Below, piece by piece: positions 1 through 10,365 of a stretch of 64,000 bases of DNA. The notes beneath the pieces were generated by a model. It was not told the DNA's origin. It worked only from the letters and a program-made list of their open reading frames with translations, and did not search any database. How positions within the stretch are numbered: position 1 is the stretch's first letter; each line of letters opens with the position of its first letter. This DNA comes from Candidatus Villigracilis propinquus (lineage in GTDB: Bacteria > Chloroflexota > Anaerolineae > Anaerolineales > Villigracilaceae): NCBI GenBank assembly GCA_016714565.1, contig JADKDM010000034.1:1-64000 (forward strand), written 5' to 3'. Made by a program: the position numbers and the translations under genes.

Positions 1-762
1 GTTGTGATTTTGGCTGGCGGATTAGGCACACGTTTACAGGAAGAAACATCGGTAAAACCAAAGCCCATGGTGGAGATCGGCGGCCAGCCGATGCTTTGGC
101 ATATTATGAATTTATATGCGGCGCAGGGGTTTAATGAATTTGTCGTTGCTTTGGGCTATAAATCAGACATTATAAAAAATTATTTTATTAATTTCCACAA
201 TTACCGAAAAGACCTGACCATTAATCTACATAATGGGATTGTCGAATCGCATGACGGCGAATCGGAAAATTGGGTCATTCACCTTGTGGATACCGGTGCG
301 AATACACAAACCGGCGGGCGGCTTAAGAAACTGGCCAAATGGATCGGCGATGAGACGTTCATGATGACCTATGGAGACGGGGTGGGGGATGTCAATTTGA
401 TTGAACTCCTTGCGTTTCACCGCAAAATGGGCAAGCTGGCTACGGTGACGGCCGTACATCCTCCTTCCCGGTTTGGAGAGCTGGTGATAGAAGATCATCG
501 CGTGAGCCGTTTTGACGAAAAACCGCAAACGGGGGATGGCTGGATCAACGGCGGCTTTTTCGTTTTAGAGCCCAAAGTGCTTGATTATATTGAGGATGAC
601 TTAATCCCTTGGGAGCGGGCGCCATTACAGCAACTATCTGCTGAGGGACAGTTGGCTGCCTATAATCATCATGGGTTCTGGCAGTGCATGGATACGTTGC
701 GGGATGTGATCATGTTGGAAAAACTATGGGATGAAGGAAAAGCTCCGTGGAAAATATGGTAA
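1..762 (+). CDS. rfbF: Glucose-1-phosphate cytidylyltransferase, 5'-truncated
   Basis: Makes CDP-D-glucose from CTP and glucose 1-phosphate, the entry step to CDP-3,6-dideoxyhexoses, in the cytoplasm. The window opens inside the N-terminal nucleotide-binding loop (VVILAGGLGTRL), so only the first one or two codons are missing. The GTG at position 4 is therefore an internal codon and not the start. Family motifs seen are the KPKPMVEIGGQPMLWHIM segment, YGDGVGDV (metal and sugar-phosphate site), and FDEKPQTGDGWINGGFFV. Length (about 253 residues) fits the family (about 257). It overlaps rfbG by a few bases, so the two are probably translationally coupled. The frame is intact, unlike its three downstream neighbours. 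Identification is firm. Confidence 0.93.
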   Translation, partial: VVILAGGLGTRLQEETSVKPKPMVEIGGQPMLWHIMNLYAAQGFNEFVVALGYKSDIIKNYFINFHNYRKDLTINLHNGIVESHDGESENWVIHLVDTGANTQTGGRLKKLAKWIGDETFMMTYGDGVGDVNLIELLAFHRKMGKLATVTAVHPPSRFGELVIEDHRVSRFDEKPQTGDGWINGGFFVLEPKVLDYIEDDLIPWERAPLQQLSAEGQLAAYNHHGFWQCMDTLRDVIMLEKLWDEGKAPWKIW

Positions 763-1739
763 ATCGTTCATTTTGGCAGGATCGTCCCACGTTTGTCACA
801 GGTGGAACGGGGTTGGTTGGCTCATGGCTCGTCCGGCGGCTTGTTGCAGCAGGCGCGGATGTGGTATGCCTTGTGCGCGACTGGGTTCCGCAAAGTGAAC
901 TTGTCCGCTCTGGTGATATTGAAAAAATAAAGGTGGTTCGCGGGGATGTTCGCGACCGTGACATGCTGGAACGTGTATTGGGCGAATTTGAGATCGACAC
1001 GGTCATTCATCTCGCTGCGCAAACGATCGTCACGATCGCGAATCGCAATCCCGTTTCTACTTTTGAAACGAATGTGGCGGGGACGTGGAATCTGTTGGAG
1101 GCGTCGCGCCGCAGCCCAAAGGTCAGGCAGATCGTCATGGCTTCCTCCGATAAGGCGTATGGAGACCAGGAAATATTGCCGTACAGTGAAGATACCCCTT
1201 TGCAGGGACAGCATCCCTACGATGTCAAATCAACGGCGGATCTGATTGCGGCAACGTATGCCAAAGCTACAGTCTGCCGGTTGCGATCACCGCTGTGGGT
1301 TTTTATGCGGGGCGACTTGAATTGGAATCGAATTATCCGGGAACCATTCGCTCAATTCTCCGAGGGGCAGGCTCCTGTTATTCGTTCAGACGGCGAATAC
1401 ATCCGCGATTATTTTTATGTGGAGGATGGCGCGGCCGCGTACATGCTGCTCGCAGAGCAGCTTGCCGCTCGGCCGGAACTCAAAGGGCAGGCGTTTAACT
1501 TCTCCAACGAGATCCAAGGTAACCGTGCGCGAGATCGTCCGAGAGCGTCATCCGATTGATGGGCGCAGAGGTTACTCCCGAGATATTGAATGAGGCGAAT
1601 AATGAAATTCGTCATCAGTACCTTAGCGCAGAGAAGGCGCAGCGTGTCTTGAATTGGGGCCCTTTTCAATTTGGATCAGGGCCTTGCAATGACGATTGAC
1701 TGGTACAGGAATTATTTTTCCAATGAACACAAGAGCTGA
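747..1739 (+). CDS. rfbG: CDP-glucose 4,6-dehydratase, frameshifted
   Basis: Converts CDP-D-glucose to CDP-4-keto-6-deoxy-D-glucose (extended SDR, NAD-dependent). The Rossmann motif TGGTGLVGSWL lies near residue 20. The text then slips frame several times. Around 1265-1380 the best family reading changes frame (YSLPVAIT is found in the +1 frame), returns for VIRSDGEYIRDYFYVEDGAAAYM, slips again near 1520-1545 and once more near 1665. The true C-terminus (TIDWYRNYF) stops at 1739. The YxxxK motif reads YDVK, as if one codon (S) were lost. Start is GTG 747 or ATG 756; 747 has the better-spaced AAGGA (734-738), 756 gives the usual N-terminus. The many slips in clean homologous sequence look like read error more than decay, but either is possible. 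Confidence 0.85.
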
Positions 1740-3128
1740 GGAACTTCGCGCACAGATTCGCGCGCTTACTGCTGAATATTTTACAGAGGCTTTTTCACCG
1801 CGCGAGTTTATCGCTGGTGAATCTCCTGTGCCGGTTTCGGGAAAAGTATTTGACGAGATCGAAATGCAGCATCTCGTTGACTCGTCTCTTGATTTCTGGC
1901 TGACCACGGGCAGATTTGCAGATCAGTTTCAAAAGGAATTTTCCAGGTTTATGGGCGTGCGGAATACCATTCTTGTTAATTCCGGCTCTTCTGCAAACCT
2001 GGTGGCGTTGTCATGTCTTACATCCCCTTTGCTGGGTGATAAGGCGCTGAAGCCCGGCGATGAAGTCATTACGGTTGCGGCAGGGTTCCCGACCACGGTC
2101 AACCCGCTCATTCAGAATAATTTGATTTCTGTTTTTATTGACGTTCAAATTCCTACCTACAATGTGGATGTGAATTACCTTGAAGCCGCGTTAAGTCCAC
2201 GCACGCGCCTATTATGATCGCACATACCCTGGGGAATCCGTTCGATCTGGAGGCGGTCACGGCCTTTGCCCGCAAGCATGATCTTTGGCTGATCGAAGAT
2301 TGCTGCGACGCGGTCGGCGCAACCTATAACGGACGCAGGGTCGGCACATTTGGAGCATTGGCTACCACTAGTTTTTATCCTGCTCATCATATCACCATGG
2401 GGGAGGGCGGCGCGGTGTTAACCGATACGCCAAAGTTAAAAACCCTTGCCGAATCTTTTCGCGATTGGGGCCGCGACTGTTGGTGCGAACCCGGAAAAGA
2501 CAACACCTGCGGCAAGCGTTTCGAGCATCAACTCGGCGATCTGCCATACGGGTACGACCATAAATACACGTACTCTCATATTGGGTACAATTCAAAGCCA
2601 CCGATATGCAGGCGGCCGTAGGTCTTGCGCAGATGCAAAAGGTTTCCGGTTTTATCGAAACGCGCCGCGCGAATTTTTCCTATTTACATGAAAATCTTCA
2701 GGACCTTCAAGAGTACTTAATTCTCCCTGAGGCCACGCCGAATAGTGAGCCGAGCTGGTTTGGTTTCCCTGTTGCGGTTCGCGCAGATGCGCCGTTTACG
2801 CAATCAACTTGTGCAATTTCTCGAAAGCCGCAAAATTGCGACACGTTTACTTTTTGGCGGTAACCTTGTTCGCCAGCCCGCTTATCGTAATGTACAGTTT
2901 CGAGTGGCTAGTCCATTGGATCATACTGATTTCATTATGAATCAGGTTTTTTGGCTGGGTGTTTACCCCGGGCTGACACGTCCGATGCTTGACTATGTGA
3001 TTGAATCTGCTCATGAAGCAAATATTTTACTCAATAGTAAAGACTGTGGCGACTATATTTGTTTGGCATTAAAAAATGTGAGACAGTTGTGTGTATTAAG
3101 TTGCTTTATTGAAGCATTTAATCGATAA
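1723..3128 (+). CDS. rfbH: CDP-4-keto-6-deoxyglucose 3-dehydrase (E1-type, RfbH), frameshifted
   Basis: Removes the C-3 hydroxyl of CDP-4-keto-6-deoxyglucose using PMP and an iron-sulfur centre, giving (with a reductase) CDP-4-keto-3,6-dideoxyglucose. It belongs to the DegT/aspartate aminotransferase fold. The motif FYPAHHITMGEGGAV carries histidine where ordinary DegT enzymes have the PLP lysine, which is the hallmark of RfbH/E1. Other family segments: VNSGSSANL, GDEVITVAAGFPTTVNP, IEDCCDAVGATYNG, and GYNxKATDMQAAVGLAQ (rebuilt across a shift). Frame changes occur near 2211, 2597 and 2790-2860. The last about 30 residues (after DYVIESAHE) do not look like the family and may follow another slip. 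The start ATG 1723 overlaps the end of rfbG. No RfbI/DdhD-type reductase gene is visible in the window. Confidence 0.87.
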
Positions 3129-3351
3129 AACAGCAATGGGAGGGTTGCAAGGTCTTAAGTACTGATTTTTTAATCGTCCTACAAAGTCAAAAACAGGAAA
3201 TGGAGTGCAAAAGTCCTCCGTTGGGGGGGGGGCCCTTTTTTTTTTTTTTGGTTTTTTTCGTACAAAGCGCGATTAAACCAAATGAAAGATGAATAATGTG
3301 TTATAAAAGGCTTGTTGTTATGCTGGAAACGACCGGATCTTGAGAGATACT
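3129..3351. other. Gene-free gap with homopolymer runs
   Basis: No gene is supported here. The gap contains 10 G (3223-3232), CCC, 14 T (3236-3249), GG and 7 T, a pattern more typical of a collapsed or low-quality assembly stretch than of a regulatory region. Any promoter or the true end of rfbH could be hidden by errors. The following gene begins at 3352 without a clear Shine-Dalgarno sequence. Confidence 0.6.
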
Positions 3352-4400
3352 ATGCGCCACACAATTGTTGAAGAAGATTTGGCTTATATCACAAATTTGA
3401 TTTGCCATGGAGTAAGTTTGAAGGTAAAACAGTTCTTGTTTCTGGGGCAAATGGCTTTCTGCCAGCTTATTTGGCGGGAGACTCTTCTTTATTTAAATGA
3501 AACAAAACATCAAGTTCCCACAGGTGATAGGACTTGTGCGGAATGTTGATAAGGCTCATGTGCGTTTTGTAGAATACCTAAGCAGAAATGATTTAAGTTG
3601 ATTGTGCAGGATGTCAGTGAGCCGGTAATAATAGATGGGCCGGTTGATTTCATTATTCATGCTGCCAGTCAGGCCAGTCCTAAATATTTTGGCAGTGATC
3701 CGGTTGGTACACTTTCAGCTAATGTGTTAGGTACGTATCACTTGCTTAACCTGGCACAGATTAAACAGGTACAAGTTTTTTTGTTTTTAGTAGTGGCGAG
3801 GTTTATGGACAGGTGCCGCCTGATCAAATACCTATTCGAGAAACTTCCTATGGGTATTTAGACCCGGCAAGTGTGCGCGCTTGTTATGCTGAGAGCAAAC
3901 GCATGGGGGAAACAATGTGCATTGCCTGGCATCATCAGTTCGGGGTGCCGGCCAAAATTGTACGTCCGTTTCATACTTATGGCCCTGGGATGAGGTTGGA
4001 TGATGGTCGGGTATTTGCTGATTTTGTGTCCAATGTAGTGCATGATCAGGATATTGTTATGATGAGTGATGGAAGTGCCATCCGACCTTTTTGCTATTTG
4101 GCAGATGCAACGGCCGGCTTTTTACGGTATTTACTCAAGGGACTGGATGGTCAGGCGTATAATATTGGTAATCCTGAGGCAGAGATAAGTATTCTTGACC
4201 TTGCAGAGACATTGGTTACCCTCTTTCCTGAGAAAAAGTTGCATGTTGTCCGTCATCCAAAAACAGGTTCTCCTTCTGGATATTTGCCTAGCCCGATTAT
4301 ACGTAATAGTCCGGATATAACGAAAGTACGCCAACTTGGCTGGCATACTGAAACATCAGTTCCAATTGGTTTTGCTCGTACAATAAGGAGCTTTTTATGA
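3352..4400 (+). CDS. NAD-dependent sugar-nucleotide epimerase/dehydratase (extended SDR), frameshifted
   Basis: Extended SDR acting on a nucleotide sugar, probably a CDP- or dTDP-hexose given the rfbFGH genes beside it. Stitched across frames it reads: VLVSGANGFLPAYLAE (Rossmann loop, near residue 35), FIIHAASQASPKYF, SSGEVYGQVP, then YAESKRMGE (YxxxK catalytic pair), VRPFHTYGPGMRLDDGRVFADFV, and IRPFCYLADATAGF. Frame changes fall near 3412-3440, 3520-3600 and 3770-3815. The ending TIRSFL is complete. It could be a CDP-abequose/paratose/tyvelose-type enzyme or a UDP-glucuronate decarboxylase-like protein; the motifs do not decide the substrate. Its stop overlaps the next start (ATGA at 4397-4400). 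Confidence 0.8.
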
Positions 4401-5323
4401 GTTTATTTGAATACAGAAACGCTGGAAAAACGGAGCACTTAGTAAAGATGATTACATCTTTAAATGTACCAAACACATGCCTCCCTGTTTGAGTATGGAC
4501 TTTATTCAGCATACGGATGTGTTGTCTATAAATATAGAAAACGGGCGATGGTGTTTACTCTTAAAGGCGCTGGAGCAGGGTGAAGATGGTTTGTGACCCC
4601 AATGATCAGCGAATGGTTCCGTTAGAAGTATTGAATTTTGCTGCGTATGAACAAACAGATTTTGATTTAGTTTCGCGTTTACTTGAAGATGGCCAAACGG
4701 TTCTGGATATTGGAGCTAATATTGGCTGGTATAGCTTGCAAATCGCCGCAGCTTTTCCGTCTGTGAAGGTGTTGGCGTTTGAGCCGATTCCCAATACTTA
4801 TAATTATCTCAAGCAAAATGTGGAACTGAATAATGCCGCTAATATAACAATTCATAATTTTGGTTTCTGGAACAAGGCAGATACTTTAACCTTTTATTTT
4901 TATCCAGAAGGATCAGGTAATGCGTCGGCTGTGAATGTCTCTGAAAAAGAATCTGTAGAAGAGATTCAATGCCCGGTTACTCGATTGGATGATTTTGTGA
5001 TTGAGAGTAACTTGCATGTTGATTTTATTAAATGTGATGTGGAAGGGGCGGAAAAGTTCGTTTTCGAAGGTGCTGTTGAGATGCTTCACCGCGATAAACC
5101 TATCGTCTATACTGAGATGCTGCGTAAATGGGCGGCTAAATTTGATTATCATCCAAATCAAATCATTAAGTTCTTTGCTGAAATAGGCTATCTGTGCTAT
5201 GTCGTGAACGATGGCTTTTTACAAGAACTCAAGACCATGGACGATACTACCATTCAAACCAATTTCTTCTTCTTGCATACCCTGAATCATAGGCAAAAAA
5301 TAAAAGCTATGTTGCGCCCTTGA
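4397..5323 (+). CDS. FkbM-family methyltransferase, frameshifted at the N-terminus
   Basis: Class I SAM-dependent methyltransferase of the FkbM type, usually O-methylating sugars or polyketides; here probably a sugar of the polymer. The SAM-binding motif VLDIGANIGWYSLQIA is near the middle, followed by VLAFEPIPNTYNYLKQNVELNN, VTRLDDFV and FIKCDVEGAEKFVFEGA, all typical. The ATG at 4397 has AAGGAG at 4385-4390 and overlaps the previous stop. From there the frame breaks near 4450 and again near 4575, before an intact frame runs to 5323. An internal GTG at 4580 opens the intact part but would lack the usual N-terminal region, so 4397 is preferred. Methyl acceptor unknown. Confidence 0.82.
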
Positions 5324-5345
5324 TAAGCAGCAGAAAGGCATACGT

Positions 5346-7169
5346 ATGAAGATAAAAGTAAGCGATGTGATTGCTAATTTCCTTGCCGAGCATGGTGTTC
5401 GGCATGCCTTTGGAATTGTAGGCGCTGCCAATGCCCACATTTTCGACTCCATTGATAGGACTGGTTTTACTGAAATTGTGTGCGTTCACCATGAGCAAGC
5501 AGCTTGTATGGCCATGCAGACATATTATAGAACGTATGGCACGATAGCCGTTTCTCTTGTTACGGCGGGGGGGGGGTCTAGTAATGCTGTTACAGGCGTG
5601 GTAAGTGCTTGGATGGATTCCATCCCAGGTATTATCTTCTCCGGTAACGAAAACTCCAAATTTACCAAGGAAGACAATCCGCTGCGAATTTGGGGGATTC
5701 AGGGATTTGACAGCACTAGTACGGTTGAGAAGGTAACGAAGGACGCGCAGAGACTTACAGACCCAACAAAATCCTCTTTGAACTGCAAAAAGCGTATCAT
5801 ATTGCTTTGACCGGACGCCCCGGGCAATGTTGGCTGGATGTGCCAATTGATATTCAATCAGCTTTGGTCGAGTTGGATACACTTCCTACTTTCCAGGCCG
5901 ATAAACCCGAAGACCTTGCGCCAGGTTTGTCCCTTCAGAAAGACGTAGAGCAAATCCTTACAATGTTGTCAGAGGCTCAACGGCCTTTGCTGTGGTTGGG
6001 GCATGGTATCCGTCTGGCGGGAGCAGTGGAGTTGATCGATACTCTACTCGACACTTTACACATTCCGGCATTGGTATCCTGGGCGGGAATCGATATGATA
6101 GATTCTAACCATCCACTAGTTTATGGACGTGCCGGAGTCTATGGTCAACGTCAGGCAAATTTCATTCTCCAGAATTGTGACTTTCTTCTTGCAATCGGAA
6201 CGCGGCTGGCTATACCTCAGATCGGTTATGACCTGAGCGAGTTGGCGCGCAATGCCCGAATTGCAGTAGTGGATATTGATCCAGATGAGGCTCACAAGCA
6301 CAAGGATCGTGTGACGTTGCCAATTTGTGCAGATGCAGGTTTGTTCATGCGTGAGGTAATTAGACTTTGCTTCACTAAAATCATTACCTCAGGTCAATGA
6401 ATGGGTGCATAAATGCGATCACTATCGAGAACAATACCCATGGATTGGGCCGGAACATCAGGATAAAGATGGCTTTATCAATAGTTATCCGTTTATGGAT
6501 AAATTGTCAGACCATCTGAAGCCTGACCAAATAATAGTGACAGATATGGGAACAGCCTTATTAAGTGGTCATCAAGCCTTGCGGCTTAAAAAAGGACAGC
6601 GTTTGATGACTTCTACCGGTTTGGGGGAGATGGGGTACGGTTTACCTGGCGCAATTGGCGCTTCTTTTGCAAGAAATAAAGGGGAAGTGCTCTGTCTTAA
6701 TTGTGACGGTGGGATGATGATGAATTTGCAGGAGTTGCAGACAGTGGTGCATCATCAATTGCCGATCAAGATTATTATCTTTGTTAATGATGGCTATCTG
6801 ATGATAAAGCACACTCAAAAAGCCCTGTTTGGAGGGCGCTACACCTCTTCCGATAAAAAGTCTGGCGTTTCATGCCCGGATTTCAGCGCCTTGGCGAAGG
6901 CTTTTGGTATGCCTGCCTTTCAAATCAAGTCTTGGGATGATTTTGAGCAAGTAATCCCTGAGATCCAGGCGTATTCAGGTCCGTTAATATGTGAAGTTTT
7001 TACCCATCCGGAACAACTTTTTGCCCCGAAACTTTCTCTTGCGACACGGGAAGATGGATCCCTTGTTTCCCCTCCTTTGGAGGATCTATCTCCCTTGCTT
7101 TCTCGTGATGAGTTGAGGGAAAATATGTTAATTGGGTTACACCCGAAATCTGAAAAAATGATCTCTTGA
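5346..7169 (+). CDS. ThDP-dependent acetolactate-synthase-like enzyme (YerE-like candidate), frameshifted
   Basis: Thiamine-diphosphate enzyme with the three domains of acetolactate synthases: PYR domain with HEQAA (catalytic Glu), central domain about 5810-6390, and PP domain with GLGEMGYGLPGAIG and a ThDP/Mg segment CDGGMMMNLQELQT...NDGY. Total about 607 codons, normal for the family. Two slips break it: near 5765 (ILFELQKAYHIAL resumes in the next frame) and near 6390-6405. A run of G at 5570-5577 replaces the usual GPG. In CDP-dideoxysugar clusters such enzymes (YerE of yersiniose synthesis) decarboxylate pyruvate and attach the two-carbon unit to the 4-keto sugar. That role is inferred from rfbFGH upstream. 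A plain acetolactate synthase is less likely here because no ilv genes are near. Confidence 0.83.
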
Positions 7170-7250
7170 GTTGCCATAGCTGCCACCAATCGATATTGGT
7201 GGTCAGGTTATGAAAAGGCACGCGTGAGATGTTTAGGAGATGTATGTTGT

Positions 7251-8153
7251 ATGAATACTGTTCATAAAAAGATGAAAGTTGCCATTCTTGGCAGCGGAAA
7301 TATTGGCACAGATCTGTTGGTGAAGACATTACGCTCACCATTTTTAGACTGCACTCTTTTTGCCGGGCGTAACTTGGCTTCTGCAGGTATGACCAAGGCT
7401 ATCAGTTTGGGCGTAAAGATATCTGACCTGGGTGTTGATGCCATTGTTCGAGACCCGGAATGTTGTGACTTGGTTTTTGACGCCACCTCAGCTGTGGCCC
7501 ATAAACAGCACTGGCCTCTACTTGAAAAAATGAACAAGGTTGTTATTGATATGACGCCTTCACGAGTGGGGGAGATGTGTATTCCAGCTTTAAACCTCGA
7601 AGAATGCCTTGGCTATCAGAACATCAACATGGTCACTTGTGGCGGGCAAGCCTCAATTCCAATGGCTTACTTTATTGGACAGACTCATCCAGAGGTTGAG
7701 TATATCGAAGTCGTTTCCAGTATTGCTTCACGCAGCGCCGGGCCGGCAACGCGCATCAATATCGATGAATACGTTGGCACTACCGAAAATGCCATTAAAT
7801 TCTTCGCAAAAGCTAAACGAGCCAAGGCAATTTTGATTTTGAACCCGGCCCAGCCTTCGGTTGATATGCAAACAACAATTTTCGCAAAGGTTACAAATCC
7901 AAACCTGGAAGAATTGCGGCCCCTGATTGAAAAAATGGTGGATACTATTCAGCATTATGTGCCGGGGTATCAATTGCTTGTCCCTCCTGTGTTCGAAAAT
8001 AACCGCATCGTGGTTACAGTGAAAGTACAGGGATTGGGAGACTATTTACCGCATTATGCGGGAAATCTTGATATTATCAATTGTGCGGCAGTTGCCGCAG
8101 CGGAAGCGTATGCCAAAGCGCATACTTCTGTTGGGAAGGAAGGTGCAGCATGA
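7251..8153 (+). CDS. Acylating acetaldehyde dehydrogenase (DmpF/BphJ type)
   Basis: Interconverts acetaldehyde, CoA and NAD+ with acetyl-CoA and NADH, and in meta-cleavage pathways it forms a channelling complex with 4-hydroxy-2-oxovalerate aldolase. Rossmann motif AILGSGNIGTDLL at the N-terminus; catalytic cysteine in NMVTCGGQASIPMA; then SRSAGPATRINIDEY; C-terminal VVTVKVQGLGDYLPHYAGNLDI. About 300 residues, as in the family, and the frame is intact. ATG 7251 is preferred over the upstream GTG 7224; AGGAG lies about 12 bases upstream of it. The stop overlaps the aldolase start (ATGA). Being next to sugar genes and not an aromatic catabolic operon is unusual and suggests it works for polysaccharide synthesis. 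Confidence 0.92.
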   Translation: MNTVHKKMKVAILGSGNIGTDLLVKTLRSPFLDCTLFAGRNLASAGMTKAISLGVKISDLGVDAIVRDPECCDLVFDATSAVAHKQHWPLLEKMNKVVIDMTPSRVGEMCIPALNLEECLGYQNINMVTCGGQASIPMAYFIGQTHPEVEYIEVVSSIASRSAGPATRINIDEYVGTTENAIKFFAKAKRAKAILILNPAQPSVDMQTTIFAKVTNPNLEELRPLIEKMVDTIQHYVPGYQLLVPPVFENNRIVVTVKVQGLGDYLPHYAGNLDIINCAAVAAAEAYAKAHTSVGKEGAA

Positions 8154-9160
8154 CGAAAGTATTGATTAGTGATCCGACCTTGCGGGATGGAAATCACGCG
8201 GTACAGCATCAGTTAAGTGCTAAGCAGATCGGCGCTTATGCGGCGGCGGCGGAGGCTGCTCACATTCCAATTGTTGAAGTTGGGCACGGGAATGGGTTGG
8301 GAGCTTCCTCTCTTCAAGTAGGGGAAAGCCTGATTGGAGATCGGGAGATGCTTCAAGCTGCCCGGGAAAAACTGGTTAACTCAAAATTAGGAGTTCATAC
8401 CATGCCCGGTTTTGCCACTATCAATAAGGACCTCAAACCGGCCATTGAAATTGGCGTGGATGTGTTTCGTGTGGGAGTGCATTGTACCGAGGCTGATATT
8501 TCACAGCGGCATATCGGGTACCTGCGTGACAAGGGCCGTGAAGTTTTTGGCGTGCTGATGATGAGTCACATGGTTTCAAAAGAGATACTTGCAGAAGAAG
8601 CTCTCAAGATGGAATCCTATGGCGCAGAGGCAGTAGTGCTTATGGATTCAGCTGGGGCATATTTGCCTGTTGATGTTACCGAAAAGTAGGCGAGTTGGTT
8701 AAGAATTTGTCCATAGCCGTTGGGTTTCATGCGCATAATAATCTAGGTATGTCGGTTGCAAATTCTCTTGCTGCGCAGGCAGGCGCAACCATTGTTGATG
8801 GAACCGCGCGTGGTTTTGGCGCCGGCTCGGGGAACGCGCCCTTGGAAGTGATTGTGGCTGTTCTCGAAAAAATGGGTTTTTCGACCGGAATTGAATTATA
8901 TAAAGTTTTGGATGCCAGTGATATCGCTGAAAAGGAATTGATGAAAGTTATTCCGAGTATCACCTCTGTAAGTGTGGTCAGTGGCTTGGCTGGAGTTTTC
9001 TCAGGCTTTGCAAAACACGTGGAGCGCATTTCAAAAGAATATAAACTTGACTCACGCGATGTATTCCTTTGAATTAGGCCGCCGAAAAGTAGTAGCCGGT
9101 CAGGAAGATTTGATCATAGAAGTGGCAATTAAGTTGGCAGAAGAAAGGCGGAAGGAATGA
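8150..9160 (+). CDS. 4-hydroxy-2-oxovalerate aldolase (DmpG/BphI type), frameshifted
   Basis: Divalent-metal class II pyruvate aldolase of the HMGL-like TIM-barrel family: 4-hydroxy-2-oxovalerate to or from pyruvate plus acetaldehyde. It begins SDPTLRDGNHAVQH (metal Asp and catalytic Arg region), continues IVEVGHGNGLGASSLQ, DVFRVGVHCTEAD, VVLMDSAGAYLP, and carries the metal pair in GFHAHNNLGMSVANS. Two frame changes: near 8686 (after VDVTEK) and near 9070 (after SRDVF; the real tail ends at 9160). Rebuilt length is about 336 residues, normal for the family. Start ATG 8150 overlaps the dehydrogenase stop, and its own stop overlaps the next start at 9157, so genes 7251-10220 are probably co-translated. 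The aldehyde partner may not be acetaldehyde in this setting. Confidence 0.88.
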
Positions 9161-10220
9161 CTAATTTAGGCGCAGCAAATATCGTTCGGGAAGATTGTCA
9201 GAAGGTTGTCGATGGGATTTTGCCACTTAAAGACCTTCAAAATGAACATCTATTGATTACTGGCGGGACGGGGTTTGTCGGCATTTGGCTGGCTGAGTTA
9301 ATTACATTTTTAAACGATCAATACAATCTCAATGTTCGTATTACCCTTCTTGCCAGCAGCGCTGAGAGTTTTGGCGTCCTGGCACCGCATCTTGTGGCCA
9401 GACCAGATGTTAAAATAATTCAACAAGATGTTCGCCGTGTGGCGGAACTGCCAAACGAAATCGGATGGATTATTCATGCAGCTGGAACTCCTGATAACCG
9501 TATACACTCCTCTGATCCATTAAGAGCGATGCAGGTTATCGTCAATGGAACGGCTTCTGTTTTAGAGGCGGCCACCCGATTGCCGAATTTGAAAAAGTTT
9601 TTAAACCTTAGCTCGGGATTGGTGTACGGCTCGCAACCATGGGAATTGCCTGGCATTCAAGAAGATATGTTCATGGGGTTGGACTCTGGATCCTTAAATG
9701 CAGCCTACCCGGAGGCGAAACGATTTGCTGAAACTCTTTGTGCTGTTTATCGTAGCCAGCACCGTTTGCCGATCGTAAATACGCGTCCGTTTGCATTTAT
9801 TGGCCCATATCAACTTTTAGATCGGCCATGGGCGATCAACAACTTTATTCGTGATGGCTTACAGGAGGCGCAATCCGTATTCAGGGTGATGGTGAAACTG
9901 TGCGTAGCTATCTTTACTCCAGTGATATGGCCTGGTGGCTTTTGAATATTTTGGCTCGAGGTACGGTTGGGTTGAGTTACAATGTTGGCAGCCCTAACGG
10001 CATCACTTTAGTAAAACTGGCTGATATTGTTGCAGAAAGCTTTCTTGCGAAACCAAAGGTTCTGTTAGGCGTGTCGTCCGATAGGCAGTTGCGACGTTCA
10101 AAATTTGTTCCAGATGTCGGTTTGGCGCAAAACACTTTAGGCTTGAAGTTAACTGTGGATTTGGAAACTGCTGTCAAACGCACAATTTTATGGCATCAAT
10201 TTGATAACAAAAACAAGTAA
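9157..10220 (+). CDS. NAD-dependent epimerase/dehydratase-family reductase, frameshifted
   Basis: Extended SDR. The Rossmann motif LLITGGTGFVGIWLAEL lies about 30 residues in; IIHAAGTPDNR and LNLSSGLVYGSQPWELP follow; the catalytic pair is in YPEAKRFAE; then NTRPFAFIGPYQLLDRPWAINNFI. A frame change near 9880 breaks it; the rest reads VRSYLYSSDMAWWLLNIL and YNVGSPNGITLVKLADIV, normal for sugar SDRs. The start overlaps the aldolase stop (ATGA), tying it to the ThDP enzyme, dehydrogenase and aldolase. By analogy with YerF it could reduce the keto group of a newly added side chain; that is inference. The substrate cannot be read from the sequence. Confidence 0.82.
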
Positions 10221-10365
10221 CCGAATCAGGCTATTTTCCCCCTCGTCTGACAGATATTTGGAATGTAAAATATGGCGGCTTCATGTGAAATAGAGTTTTT
10301 TGATCTCTAATGGCATGCAGTATATTTTTTGTGAAAGCATTATATGTAAAGGATTTTAAATAACG

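Noticed and set aside
5307..5882. 191-codon open frame on the - strand
   Set aside because: Overlaps the ThDP enzyme gene, whose motifs are on the + strand.
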